From NCBI GenBank assembly GCA_963782495.1, contig CAWAJU010000005.1:1-64000 (forward strand): DNA of 64,000 nt, given 5' to 3'. The first letter of the stretch is position 1. Each line of letters starts with the position of its first letter. Positions 44,254 to 51,572 of the stretch are shown piece after piece. The stretch is from DASQBT01 sp963782495 (lineage in GTDB: Bacteria > Pseudomonadota > Gammaproteobacteria > Burkholderiales > Thiobacillaceae). A model generated the notes under the pieces. The model saw only the letters and a list, made by a program, of their open reading frames with translations, made no database searches and was not told the origin of the DNA. The translations under genes and the position numbers were made by a program.

Positions 44254-44325
44254 GGCTTACGCTCAAGCTCAGCAGCCGGCCACGAGCGCAGCGAGGGGCG
44301 GGTCTGCTGGAGCGCCTTGTTAGCC
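44254..44325 (-). repeat. attC site a (left end of the cassette array)
   Basis: In minus orientation it begins with the R'' box GGCTAAC (44319-44325) and ends with GTAAGCC (44254-44260), a damaged R' box (consensus GTTRRRY). Between them are the complementary arms CAGCAGACC and GGCTGCTG around a GC-rich centre. It follows the cassette gene at 44379-44864. The altered R' may make it recombination-poor, which is consistent with an array edge. Confidence 0.75.
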
Positions 44326-44378
44326 GGTCTTCTGTATCTGAACAGGCACCATGTAGTACCCATGATTCGTTCCCCGCT

Positions 44379-44864
44379 TCATTGCTTTGGTCGCAGAAGT
44401 AGCCAAAATATGAGCCCATGCGTTACGAGCAGCGGTGGGACAACGACTGTCGGGATGAAGAACGCTGCTCCCAGCAATCCAGGGTCAATACCCACGCTGT
44501 TTCGGCCTTGGTAAAATCCGTCCAAGAGGTCGACGGCGCCCCACACGTTGAACACCCACACGATTGGGATGGCCCAGGATGTGCGGGCGGCAAGTGACAA
44601 TGTCGCAATCCCTCCAAGGATGGCTGCAACTAGATCACCGTACGCTGCCGGAATAGCGAATGCCGGCGGAAGCGCGGGGGATACGACCCCAGGGATCAGA
44701 AAGCTTAATCCAGCAAATCGGAACATGTGCGGAATGACCAAAGGAATGAGGGCGTCGGTTCGGTGCATGACCCGGAGCCGTGGCCAGACGTACACCTTTG
44801 TGACGATAGTGAAAGCTAGAAAGCTCATCAAGATGCTGAGCCCAAATAGTGCGAGGCTATTCAT
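44379..44864 (-). CDS. Integron cassette gene: small membrane protein
   Basis: A 161-residue hydrophobic protein with four or five membrane segments (LFGLSILMSFLAFTIVTKVYV, GDLVAAILGGIATLSLAA, WAIPIVWVFNVWGAVDLLDG, PPLLVTHGLIFWLLL). AAAGGAG precedes ATG 44864. It is the last cassette of the array. Its own 5' boundary TAGCCC is the right-hand exon of the group II intron. Function unknown. Confidence 0.7.
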   Translation of the reverse strand: MNSLALFGLSILMSFLAFTIVTKVYVWPRLRVMHRTDALIPLVIPHMFRFAGLSFLIPGVVSPALPPAFAIPAAYGDLVAAILGGIATLSLAARTSWAIPIVWVFNVWGAVDLLDGFYQGRNSVGIDPGLLGAAFFIPTVVVPPLLVTHGLIFWLLLRPKQ

Positions 44865-44891
44865 GGATCGACTCCTTTCATGCGCGGGCTA

Positions 44892-45617
44892 ATCGGGATA
44901 GGGAGAAGCCTCACGGCTCCCCCCTCCCACACCACCGTGCGTACGGATCACGTACACGGCGGTTCGGCAGATTGAGTCGTTCAGCATGGACGGTTAGCTT
45001 ATCACTGCCGCCATGCCGTTCAACCGAAGCCTCTGTCTCCTGTCGCGCCGACCTTGGCTTCACTCCAGCCATTAGGCTTGCGCCCCTGGGCTCGCCGAGT
45101 GCAATGCCACTGTCCCTTGCCAGGCAAGTGCTTCTCTCTTTCAATCCCCTCTCGGGGAACCGTTCGGGCCTTCAGTGCAGAAACGTTGCGGTGAGCCGCA
45201 TTGCCGGGGCTGCGTCTTTCGACATTGCAGTGCCTCACTAGCCTCACCTGCCTCGCACCTAGTACGCCCTCTGCTGACTTCTCCACGGTATTCAGCATCC
45301 GTTTCCAGACACCCAGCTTCGATCCTCCGAAGCACCGGGGAGATCTCCCGGGGTAAGACACGTTACCTTCACTGCATAGACGCCGGATTTACAAAATGCA
45401 CCCCAACCGCAGATGGAGGGCTTCGCGGTCACGTGCCCGCTCGCCCCGGATGCATCACGCCTCATATCCGGTTTTTGTTCATCGCCCCGCAGTTTCGGAT
45501 TGGGCTTCCTCCAGACCCCGCCTCACGACGACGCCCTTGCCCTTCTCCTTGCCTTCGGCTCTGCGAAAACCTGGCCATAGGACTTTCACCTACGAAGTAA
45601 CGCGCCATGCCCGGCGC
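44892..45617 (-). mobile_element. ORF-less group IIC-like intron inserted in an attC site
   Basis: In minus orientation the element opens GTGCGCCGGGCATGGCGCG, with GUGYG at the 5' end and AGGTGAAAGTCCT shortly after. It closes with a domain-V-like hairpin (ACCGCCGTG ... CACGGTGGT, about 44930-44968), then GGGGGGAGCC-GTGA-GGCTTCTCCC as domain VI and the terminal CCCGAT. The length is 726 nt. No reverse transcriptase is present, so it would need a maturase in trans. The exons join as CTTGAACGT plus TAGCCC, recreating the R' box GTTAGCC of an attC. Confidence 0.8.
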
Positions 45618-45710
45618 ACACGTTCAAGCTAACCGGCCGCCGGAGCGCGCAGCGCGAAGGGAACCAATAAGCCCAGCTTGTTGGCGGTCCGGTTGAGCGA
45701 GAGGTTGGGC
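45618..45710 (-). repeat. attC site b, interrupted by the group II intron
   Basis: R'' is GCCCAAC at 45704-45710, directly after the stop of the cassette gene. The body has the paired arms CGGACCGCC and GGCGGCCGG around GCCAACAAGCTGGGCTTATTGG. The site runs to CTTGAACGT at 45618; its last bases (TAGCCC) lie beyond the intron at 44886-44891. The total length without the intron is about 99 nt, normal for attC. Confidence 0.85.
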
Positions 45711-45711
45711 G

Positions 45712-46182
45712 TCACTTCAGATAAGAAGCCAGAAAGTTGGCAGCATTAGGCCCCAAAACTCTTAGCACATCTTCATTCAGTCGCACGTTCATGTCGGTTA
45801 AGGGCAATATTTCCACCAAGCCATCCTTCTCAAGATCCTTGAGTCGATATACAACTTCGTCTCTGGTCTGCTTCGTCTTGTTGGCCAAGTCATTGACGTA
45901 GATACCATACTTTCCGGATTTGCCTACTATCTTGATGATGTTCGCATTGGTCTCAGATATGCGATCAAGCTTGCGCTTTAGTGCGTCGAGAGACTTTTCG
46001 CTTGGCCACATTGGACCTCCTACTATCGGCTTTTGGGTTGGGTCCGCTTGCGCAGCTTGCGGTAGCCACACTACGGCAAGAGAGAAGCCGGCGAGGGCGA
46101 CAATGATGAAACTGAGCAGTATTTTGGGTGCGGTGGACAGCGTTCCGACCCATGGAATTAGCTTTTGGATGGTTTCGAGCAT
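45712..46182 (-). CDS. Integron cassette gene: membrane-anchored winged-helix-like protein
   Basis: A 156-residue protein with one N-terminal membrane helix (ILLSFIIVALAGFSLAVVWL) and a soluble C-terminal half. There YGIYVNDLANKTKQTRDEVVYRLKDLEKDGLVEIL looks like a winged helix-turn-helix. ATG 46182 has a GGGAG ribosome site; a TTG at 46209 is less likely. The TGA stop abuts the attC R'' box, as in compact cassettes. Function unknown. Confidence 0.7.
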   Translation of the reverse strand: MLETIQKLIPWVGTLSTAPKILLSFIIVALAGFSLAVVWLPQAAQADPTQKPIVGGPMWPSEKSLDALKRKLDRISETNANIIKIVGKSGKYGIYVNDLANKTKQTRDEVVYRLKDLEKDGLVEILPLTDMNVRLNEDVLRVLGPNAANFLASYLK

Positions 46183-46245
46183 TTGCACTCCCGCTGGTTG
46201 AATAAGCAAAATTAGGGCCGGTGTGGCTCCTGGTTATGTTGTGGC

Positions 46246-46265
46246 GCCCAACGTTCAAATTAGGC
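46246..46265 (-). repeat. Vestigial attC site c (20 nt)
   Basis: In minus orientation only GCCTAAT, TTGAAC and GTTGGGC remain: a near R'' box containing the stop codon of the upstream cassette gene, six bases, and a perfect R' box. The whole hairpin body is gone, so two cassettes are effectively fused and the site should no longer fold into a recombination substrate. Confidence 0.65.
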
Positions 46266-46709
46266 TGAGATAATTGGACATAGAGCGCGAACCCACGCAA
46301 AAATCAAAAGATCACTAAGGCCAAACACGAAGGCAAGCACGGCAACAAACATAGCGCGACGCATTGCGACTAGGTATGCAACAGAAGAGCTTGAGCGTGT
46401 TTGCGCATCTGATGATTTGCCGTTCGCCGCACTAACGCGTGCCTTTACGTCCCACATCTTGTATTGATGTTTCCAGTAGGCGGCGAGGACTGCCGATATC
46501 AAGCCTGTTCCCATCAACGTAAGAAAGAAAAGAAATGGCAGCTTGCCTGCAAGCTTGAGGAGGGTTTCGGACTGCGCAAGGGCAGCAAATAGTGAGCCGC
46601 CGGAAACTGCCTGAAGGACGCTGATGACAAAAGCCTCATTCGAGAATAAAACATCCCGTTCCTTTTGATGGGCTTCCAAAAAAATCTCTTCGTCCGTTTT
46701 CTCGCCCAT
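46260..46709 (-). CDS. Integron cassette gene: membrane protein
   Basis: A 149-residue protein with an acidic soluble start (MGEKTDEEIFLEAHQKERDVLFSNEAFVIS) and about four hydrophobic segments (LPFLFFLTLMGTGLISAVLAA, AMFVAVLAFVFGLSDLLIFAWV). It starts five bases after the attC R' box GTTAGGC. Not recognised. Confidence 0.7.
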   Translation of the reverse strand: MGEKTDEEIFLEAHQKERDVLFSNEAFVISVLQAVSGGSLFAALAQSETLLKLAGKLPFLFFLTLMGTGLISAVLAAYWKHQYKMWDVKARVSAANGKSSDAQTRSSSSVAYLVAMRRAMFVAVLAFVFGLSDLLIFAWVRALCPIISA

Positions 46710-46713
46710 ATTT

Positions 46714-46813
46714 GCCTAACGTTTGACGTGAGGGGCCGCCGAAGCGGCGAAGCCGCGAAGGGAACCCACAAGCGCAGCTTGTGGGCGGTCCCTCTCGACG
46801 GAAGGGTTAGAGC
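46714..46813 (-). repeat. attC site d
   Basis: A complete attC of 100 nt in minus orientation. R'' is in GCTCTAAC (46806-46813) and R' is GTTAGGC (46714-46720). Paired arms GAGAGGGACCGCC and GGCGGCCCCTC enclose an inner hairpin CCCACAAGC-TGC-GCTTGTGGG. The sequence layout is that of classic integron recombination sites. Confidence 0.9.
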
Positions 46814-46840
46814 GCGCTGCGTAAACGTGGGTCATGGCAA

Positions 46841-47419
46841 CTACTCAACGAATCTGCGCACAGCAGGACCCTTGAATGGCGTGGTGGCCAAGCGATGGCT
46901 TACGTCGGGAGCTTTTTCTGCTTTGTGCGCTTCGAGTCTGCCCAAAAATACCTGAAGCTCTATGCAGCAGACCGATAGCGTGCCGATCAGTCTCTCACGC
47001 GGACCACCCTCGATCGGCTTGCCATCTAGCGTGTAGCCACTGAGCTCTCCGAGCTTTGCCTTGATGTCCTGCCGTTCTAGTGAAATACCTTCCCAATTGT
47101 GGGCGAACTCGTTGCGGACTTTGCGAAGAATCTCAATGTCCTTGTATTGATCGTGGGTGAGCAGGCCAAAGGAGTAACCTGCCTTGATCCGCGCCCCAAG
47201 TGTACCTAGAGGAGCACTAAAACCTTCCACGAGGTCTTTTGTCGCCTTGCACCGCCGGAAATAGGCGAGCAGCAGTCGTCCCAGCGTATCTTCGATGAAC
47301 GTTGCCAGAGATAGCACCACTGCACGGTCATCCTGCGGTCCTATCAGCGATAGAAAGCGATTTAGGTCCGCTAGCGATTGGTCGCCGGCTTTCTCTGTGA
47401 GTGCAATTCCTGGGCTCAT
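46841..47419 (-). CDS. Integron cassette gene: MltR-like protein
   Basis: A helical protein of 192 residues. The stretch VVLSLATFIEDTLGRLLLAYFRRCKA...LGTLGARIKAGYSFGLL, followed by LRKVRNEFAHNWEGI, resembles the MltR (mannitol operon repressor-like) family, which is frequent in cassette arrays. ATG 47419 is preferred; the ATG at 47443 lies inside the preceding attC. The cargo role is unknown, and regulation of mannitol genes is not implied. Confidence 0.72.
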   Translation of the reverse strand: MSPGIALTEKAGDQSLADLNRFLSLIGPQDDRAVVLSLATFIEDTLGRLLLAYFRRCKATKDLVEGFSAPLGTLGARIKAGYSFGLLTHDQYKDIEILRKVRNEFAHNWEGISLERQDIKAKLGELSGYTLDGKPIEGGPRERLIGTLSVCCIELQVFLGRLEAHKAEKAPDVSHRLATTPFKGPAVRRFVE

Positions 47420-47427
47420 GTAGTGCG

Positions 47428-47499
47428 CGCTAACGTCTGACATAACCGGCGCTGCGCGGCTTCATCGCGCAGCGTCCGCGTTGATGGATGGGTTAGAGC
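47428..47499 (-). repeat. attC site e
   Basis: Seventy-two nt in minus orientation. R'' is in GCTCTAAC (47492-47499), which contains the TAA stop of the cassette gene at 47493. R' is GTTAGCG (47428-47434). The body forms GACGCTGCGCG-ATGAAG-CCGCGCAGCGCC. Confidence 0.88.
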
Positions 47500-48047
47500 G
47501 CATTTTTCCCTTTAAGGAATTTTCCATATGACCAAAGCGCTTCATCGATCTTCTTCGCGTTTGGGTACTTGATAGCTGCATGGAAAGGCAGATACTGCTC
47601 GACGTACGCTTTTGCTTTGGCGCTAGTGCTTCTTGGGATTTCTTCTGGGCGTCCTATCTCTATGCGACGCATGGCGCGATACACATGCTGGTCGAAGATC
47701 GGATAGCGAGATGGATCGTGGCAATGCAGCCAAAAGATCCGCCAGATTGCACCTCCCGGTTGCCTAATGAAGGTTTCTATGGCGCGCAAATCGCCAGGTG
47801 CTGGCGGAACGGGTCTAGCGTCAATGTAGTTGCGGTAGATCGACGCGAGTTTATGTTCTGCAATCCGGCCGTTGTTCTTCCATTCGAATAGCGAAAGCAG
47901 TCTTTTCTTAGTAAGGGGCTTCCCGATGTTTGCTTGGTAGGCAGGCTCATTGTTAGTCGGATACCAAGCCGACCAAAACTCAATAAAGTCGCTCTCTGCA
48001 ACATTCTTGAGAGCGAGTATTGGGAAGCTCTGGGTGCGTGAGTTCAT
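47493..48047 (-). CDS. Integron cassette gene: HhH-like hypothetical protein
   Basis: A 184-residue soluble protein. IYRNYIDARPVPPAPGDLRAIE and the segment WLHCHDPSRYPIFDQHVYRAM resemble helix-hairpin-helix DNA-glycosylase-like cassette proteins, but no catalytic Lys/Asp pair can be assigned with confidence. ATG 48047 lies two bases after the R' box of site f. First cassette of the array in the direction of transcription. Confidence 0.68.
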   Translation of the reverse strand: MNSRTQSFPILALKNVAESDFIEFWSAWYPTNNEPAYQANIGKPLTKKRLLSLFEWKNNGRIAEHKLASIYRNYIDARPVPPAPGDLRAIETFIRQPGGAIWRIFWLHCHDPSRYPIFDQHVYRAMRRIEIGRPEEIPRSTSAKAKAYVEQYLPFHAAIKYPNAKKIDEALWSYGKFLKGKNAL

Positions 48048-48049
48048 GC

Positions 48050-48117
48050 GCTCTAACGTTTAAGGTGAGGGGCTTGTAGCCTGAAGGGCGCAAGTGTGCT
48101 CGATCGAAGCGTTGGAC
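48050..48117 (-). repeat. attC site f (right end of the cassette array)
   Basis: Sixty-eight nt in minus orientation. R'' is GTCCAAC (48111-48117) and the end is CGTTAGAGC (from 48050), with the body GAGCACACTTGCGCCC...GGGC-type arms less paired than in the other sites. No cassette ORF or integrase precedes it in the transcription direction, so the array head is missing or lies elsewhere. Confidence 0.78.
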
Positions 48118-48731
48118 GTCAGAGATGTCGGTCTAGAACGATGGTGCCATTTCTCGGACTAAGCTAGTCCGACCTGCATAAAAATAAATTGACTAAGCCG
48201 AAGTGTTCGACAGAGCGTGTGTATCAACACTTGCGTTATCCACCGCTCGTGAACTCAATGCACTTGTAATCATTTATTTGTCGGTTTCTTCATGAATCGC
48301 CCGTAAGTTGCTGCATTGGCCCGATATCACACTCAGGTCCAACAGCAGAATATGATCATCATTCGGAAAGCTGTAGGCGTAGTCCTTGAGGGGGTTCTCA
48401 TGGCGGCTAACGTAAAATATACACCTGCAAAGGTGTATATTTACCTGGTTGGTAGGTGTATAACACTGGCCATCCTCCCGTAAGTGATTGTTCTGCTTAA
48501 CCCGGCTAAAAATAGCGGGCCGTGAGCGGCAAGGCCAATGCACCTGCGTGAAGAGCTCCTCTTTGACAGAGTAGGCACCCCGCCCCACGTCCAGCATTAC
48601 CGCGCGCACGGAAAAATGCAATATAGCGGAAGGACTAGGCGGCCCGACGCCCTGGCTCGCAAGCTGGCCGGCTACGCCGCATGGTCTGCCGCAACTTCCT
48701 TGTGTCCGTTCCACCCCTGCTGTCGGCCGGC
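48118..48731. other. Intergenic region at the right edge of the array
   Basis: There are 614 bases without a supported gene. It contains a perfect palindrome TCGGACTA-AGC-TAGTCCGA (48154-48172) and a longer inverted repeat at 48415-48442. A 200-codon minus frame (48274-48876) crosses it, but its first third lies inside dat in another frame, so it is not called. Confidence 0.5.
48415..48462. promoter_or_regulatory. Perfect inverted repeat with an extra half-site; possible operator
   Basis: AAATATACACCT and AGGTGTATATTT are perfect 12-base arms around GCAA (48415-48442). A third copy of the half-site, AGGTGTATA, follows at 48454-48462. This AT-rich repeat stands out from its GC-rich surroundings and looks like a repressor-binding cluster, though the gene it would control is not evident. 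Confidence 0.45.
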
Positions 48732-49580
48732 TCAACCCCCGCCAGTCAGCGCCCGCTTGAAACTCTGATACAGCCCATACATGCGTCGATAGACCGGGCC
48801 GGGATGGCCGCCGCCTACGGGCTTGCCGTCCAGCGTCACGATGGCCTGGACTTCCCGGCTGGAGGAAGTGAGCCAAAGTTCATCCGCATCCCGCACCGTG
48901 GATTCGGCGATGTCCCCGACCTTGCTGGCCATGCCATTTTCCGCCGCCAGTTCCAGCACCACATCGTAGGTGATGCCGGGCAGCACGCGATGGTCTTTGT
49001 TCGGCGCAAGGATCACGCCATCTTTCACCACAAAGATATTGGAGGCGGCGCCTTCGGTCAGCACGCCGTCGCGGAACATGACGGTTTCCACGCAGCCCTG
49101 CTCCACGGCGGCCTGCCGGGCCAGCACGTTGGGCAGCAGGTTGAGGGTCTTGAGATCGCAGCGACCCCAGCGGATGTCGCGGCCGCTGATGGTGGCCACG
49201 CCGTTCTCGATCAGGTCGCGCGCGGGCTCGGTGAGCGGGTTGGCCATCAACAGCACGGTGGGGGCCGTGTCCCTGGGAAAGGCGTGGTCGCGCGGCGCGG
49301 CGCCGCGGGTGATCTGCAGATAGATTGACTGATTGTCGAAGGACTGACCCGCAATGAGTTCTTCGATCAGGCTGATCCACTCCGATTCGGCTTTGGGATT
49401 GGGCAGGCGGATGCCGTCCAGGCTGTGCTGCAGGCGGCGCAGATGTTCCGCCATGCGGAACGCCTTGCGCGCATACACCGGGATCAATTCATAGACGCCA
49501 TCGCCAAACAGGAAGCCCCGGTCGAGGACCGATATGCGGGCCTCCGCCAGCGGCACCCACTGGCCGTTGAGGTAGATCAT
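48732..49580 (-). CDS. dat: D-amino-acid aminotransferase (class IV)
   Basis: A PLP-dependent enzyme making D-glutamate or D-alanine for peptidoglycan. Fold type IV motifs: MIYLNGQWVPLAEARISVLDRGFLFGDGVYELI, RAAPRDHAFP-like substrate loop, LKTLNLLPNVLARQAAVEQGCVETVMFRDGVLTEGAASNIFVV with the PLP lysine in DLKTLN, and LWLTSSSREVQAI. The length of 282 is typical. It overlaps the dacC stop by four bases and is the last gene of the cell-wall operon. Confidence 0.92.
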   Translation of the reverse strand: MIYLNGQWVPLAEARISVLDRGFLFGDGVYELIPVYARKAFRMAEHLRRLQHSLDGIRLPNPKAESEWISLIEELIAGQSFDNQSIYLQITRGAAPRDHAFPRDTAPTVLLMANPLTEPARDLIENGVATISGRDIRWGRCDLKTLNLLPNVLARQAAVEQGCVETVMFRDGVLTEGAASNIFVVKDGVILAPNKDHRVLPGITYDVVLELAAENGMASKVGDIAESTVRDADELWLTSSSREVQAIVTLDGKPVGGGHPGPVYRRMYGLYQSFKRALTGGG

Positions 49581-50719
49581 CGGAACAGCCTCATTAGAAA
49601 GAGTTTGAGGTTGTCCCAGCCCCGGCCGAGGACGCCCGCAACCTGTACGTCATCCAGGGCCAGCAGGGGATAGTCGCCGACGAATTTGCCCGCCGCCCAG
49701 ATGCGCAGCGTGCCCACTGCCTGACCCTGGCGGATGGGCGCGAGCATGGGTTGCCGGGTGATGACCTGGGCCTGGATCCGGTTGGCGGTGCCGCGCGGCA
49801 AGGTCAGGTAGAACGCAGAGGGAAAGCCCAGTCTCATCGAATCGCGACCACCGCGATAGACCGGCACCACTTTCACGCTCTGGTTGGCCTGGTAAAGCTT
49901 GACCGTGTCGAAATACTGAAAGCCGTAATTGAGCAGTTGCTGGCTTTCCATGGTGCGGGTCTGGTCGGACGACGTACCCATCACCACGGAAATCAGGCGC
50001 CGGTCGCCGCGTTTGGCGGAGGCAATCAGGCAGTAGCCGGCGTTGTGGGTGTGGCCGGTCTTCACGCCGTCGACATTGGGATCCAGCCACAGCAGGCGAT
50101 TGCGATTGGGCTGGCTGATGCTGTTGTAGGTAAATTCCTTTTGCGCAAAATACTTCTTGTAGTCGGCGGGGAAATCCTCGATCAGGCTCCGCGTCAGCCG
50201 CGCCAGGTCCTGCGCACTGCTGACATGCAGCGGCTCGCTCAGCCCATCGGGCGACGTGTAATGGGTAGCGCTCAGACCCATTCTCTTCGCGGTCTCGTTC
50301 ATGCGCGCAACGAAATTCTGTTCGTTTCCGCCGACTCCTTCGGCCAGCGTGAGGGTGGCGTCATTGCCTGACTGGACGATCATGCCGCGTATCAAATCCT
50401 CGACCTTGGCCGGCTTGCCCGACGGCAGAAACATGCGCGAGCCTTCGGCCTTGAAGGCCTGGTCAGACGGCGTCAGCTCGTCATCGAGTTTCAGCCTGCC
50501 GTCCCTGAGCGCGGCGAACACCAGATAGGCCGTCATCAGCTTGGTCAGCGAGGCCGGTTCGAGCTTGGCGTCCTCGTTGCGTCCGGCAAGTTTCACCCCG
50601 TTGGCCGCGTCGACCAGGATATACGCCTTGGCAGTGAGGCTCGGCGCCGGAGGAACGTCCTGCGCCAGGGATGCGAGCGGAAGACACAACAGCAAGCAAA
50701 GGAGTTTCATCGGTCTCAT
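49577..50719 (-). CDS. dacC: D-alanyl-D-alanine carboxypeptidase (PBP5/6 type)
   Basis: A periplasmic low-molecular-mass penicillin-binding protein that trims the pentapeptide. The signal peptide ends ASLAQ. The active-site Ser57 is in ASLTK, the second motif is SGN in QSGNDATL, and the third is KTG in VKTGHTHNAGYCL. The C-terminal domain (QANQSVKVVPVYRGG) and an amphipathic end LGRGWDNLKLFLMRLFR would anchor it to the membrane. Confidence 0.94.
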   Translation of the reverse strand: MRPMKLLCLLLCLPLASLAQDVPPAPSLTAKAYILVDAANGVKLAGRNEDAKLEPASLTKLMTAYLVFAALRDGRLKLDDELTPSDQAFKAEGSRMFLPSGKPAKVEDLIRGMIVQSGNDATLTLAEGVGGNEQNFVARMNETAKRMGLSATHYTSPDGLSEPLHVSSAQDLARLTRSLIEDFPADYKKYFAQKEFTYNSISQPNRNRLLWLDPNVDGVKTGHTHNAGYCLIASAKRGDRRLISVVMGTSSDQTRTMESQQLLNYGFQYFDTVKLYQANQSVKVVPVYRGGRDSMRLGFPSAFYLTLPRGTANRIQAQVITRQPMLAPIRQGQAVGTLRIWAAGKFVGDYPLLALDDVQVAGVLGRGWDNLKLFLMRLFR

Positions 50720-50735
50720 CTTGGTAAGGTCTAAG

Positions 50736-51572
50736 CTAGCGAATCACTTTGACGGGTTGAATTTGCAAAGTTTCCTGCACACGGCGGATCATCCGGTCTG
50801 CTTCTTCCTCTGCGGGAAATGGGCCCAGGCTGACCCGGTGCAAACCATTGGCCAGCACGATGCGGCCCAGGTTCTGGTCCAGCCCCAGATCCTGCCGGGC
50901 CCGATCAAGCAGGTCCTTGGCATGGTCGAGCTCGCTGAACGCGCCCAACTGGACGTAGATCCCACTGGGCAGTACCTGCCCCGCCACATCCGCCTTGTCC
51001 GGATCGATGCTCTCCACCCGCACCCGGCCCTGTCCACGGCCGATGATCCCCAGCTTGTGCGCAGCGGTATAGGACAGATCGATGATGCGGTTGCTGTGGA
51101 ACGGCCCGCGATCATTGATGCGCACGATGACGGACTTGCCCGAGTCCAGGGCCGTGACCCGCGCATAACTGGGGATGGGCAGGGTGGGATGGGCGGCGGT
51201 CATGGCGTACATGTCATACGCTTCGCCGGAAGAGGTGCGCCCGCCGTTGAATCTGCGCCCATACCAGGAGGCCGTGCCTTCCTGGACAAAGGGCTTGAGT
51301 TCGGTCTCCGGCGCATAGGTTTGCCCGAGGGCGACGTAGACCTTGTTGGCATAGGGATGGAGCGGCTCGCGTTTGGGCACCGCGTCGGGAATGCTGTCCA
51401 GGTTGGGCGGCGGATGATCGCCCGGCCCGTCGTCCTTGTAATAGCCACCCGGCTTGAGCGGAGGCGCAGTCGCCGCTACCGGTCCGGTCGGCGGGGGAGC
51501 CGCAGGTCTGGGTGGCGCGCTGGCGCAGGCCGATAGAAGCAGCACGGCCACAAGGGAGAAATACGTTTTCAT
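50736..51572 (-). CDS. rlpA: Septal-ring lytic transglycosylase RlpA with SPOR domain
   Basis: An outer-membrane lipoprotein (lipobox LSAC, Cys16). The double-psi barrel is visible as GTASWYGRRFNGGRTSSGEAYDMYAMTAAHPTLP and VRINDRGPFHSNRIIDLSYTAAHKLGI with the catalytic Asp. The C-terminal SPOR domain (YVQLGAFSELDHAKDLLDRAR) binds denuded glycan at the septum. It overlaps the rodA start by four bases. Confidence 0.94.
   Translation of the reverse strand: MKTYFSLVAVLLLSACASAPPRPAAPPPTGPVAATAPPLKPGGYYKDDGPGDHPPPNLDSIPDAVPKREPLHPYANKVYVALGQTYAPETELKPFVQEGTASWYGRRFNGGRTSSGEAYDMYAMTAAHPTLPIPSYARVTALDSGKSVIVRINDRGPFHSNRIIDLSYTAAHKLGIIGRGQGRVRVESIDPDKADVAGQVLPSGIYVQLGAFSELDHAKDLLDRARQDLGLDQNLGRIVLANGLHRVSLGPFPAEEEADRMIRRVQETLQIQPVKVIR

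Noticed and set aside
45020..45361. A 113-codon minus-strand frame inside the group II intron
   Set aside because: It has none of the reverse transcriptase motifs; the region is better explained as structured intron RNA.
44254..48731. An integron integrase near the cassette array
   Set aside because: No tyrosine-recombinase motifs occur in any frame of the array or its flanks within this window.
48274..48876. A 200-codon minus-strand frame at the right edge of the array
   Set aside because: Its first part overlaps dat in another frame, it has no ribosome site, and its composition changes midway. It may hide a remnant, but nothing supports a gene.
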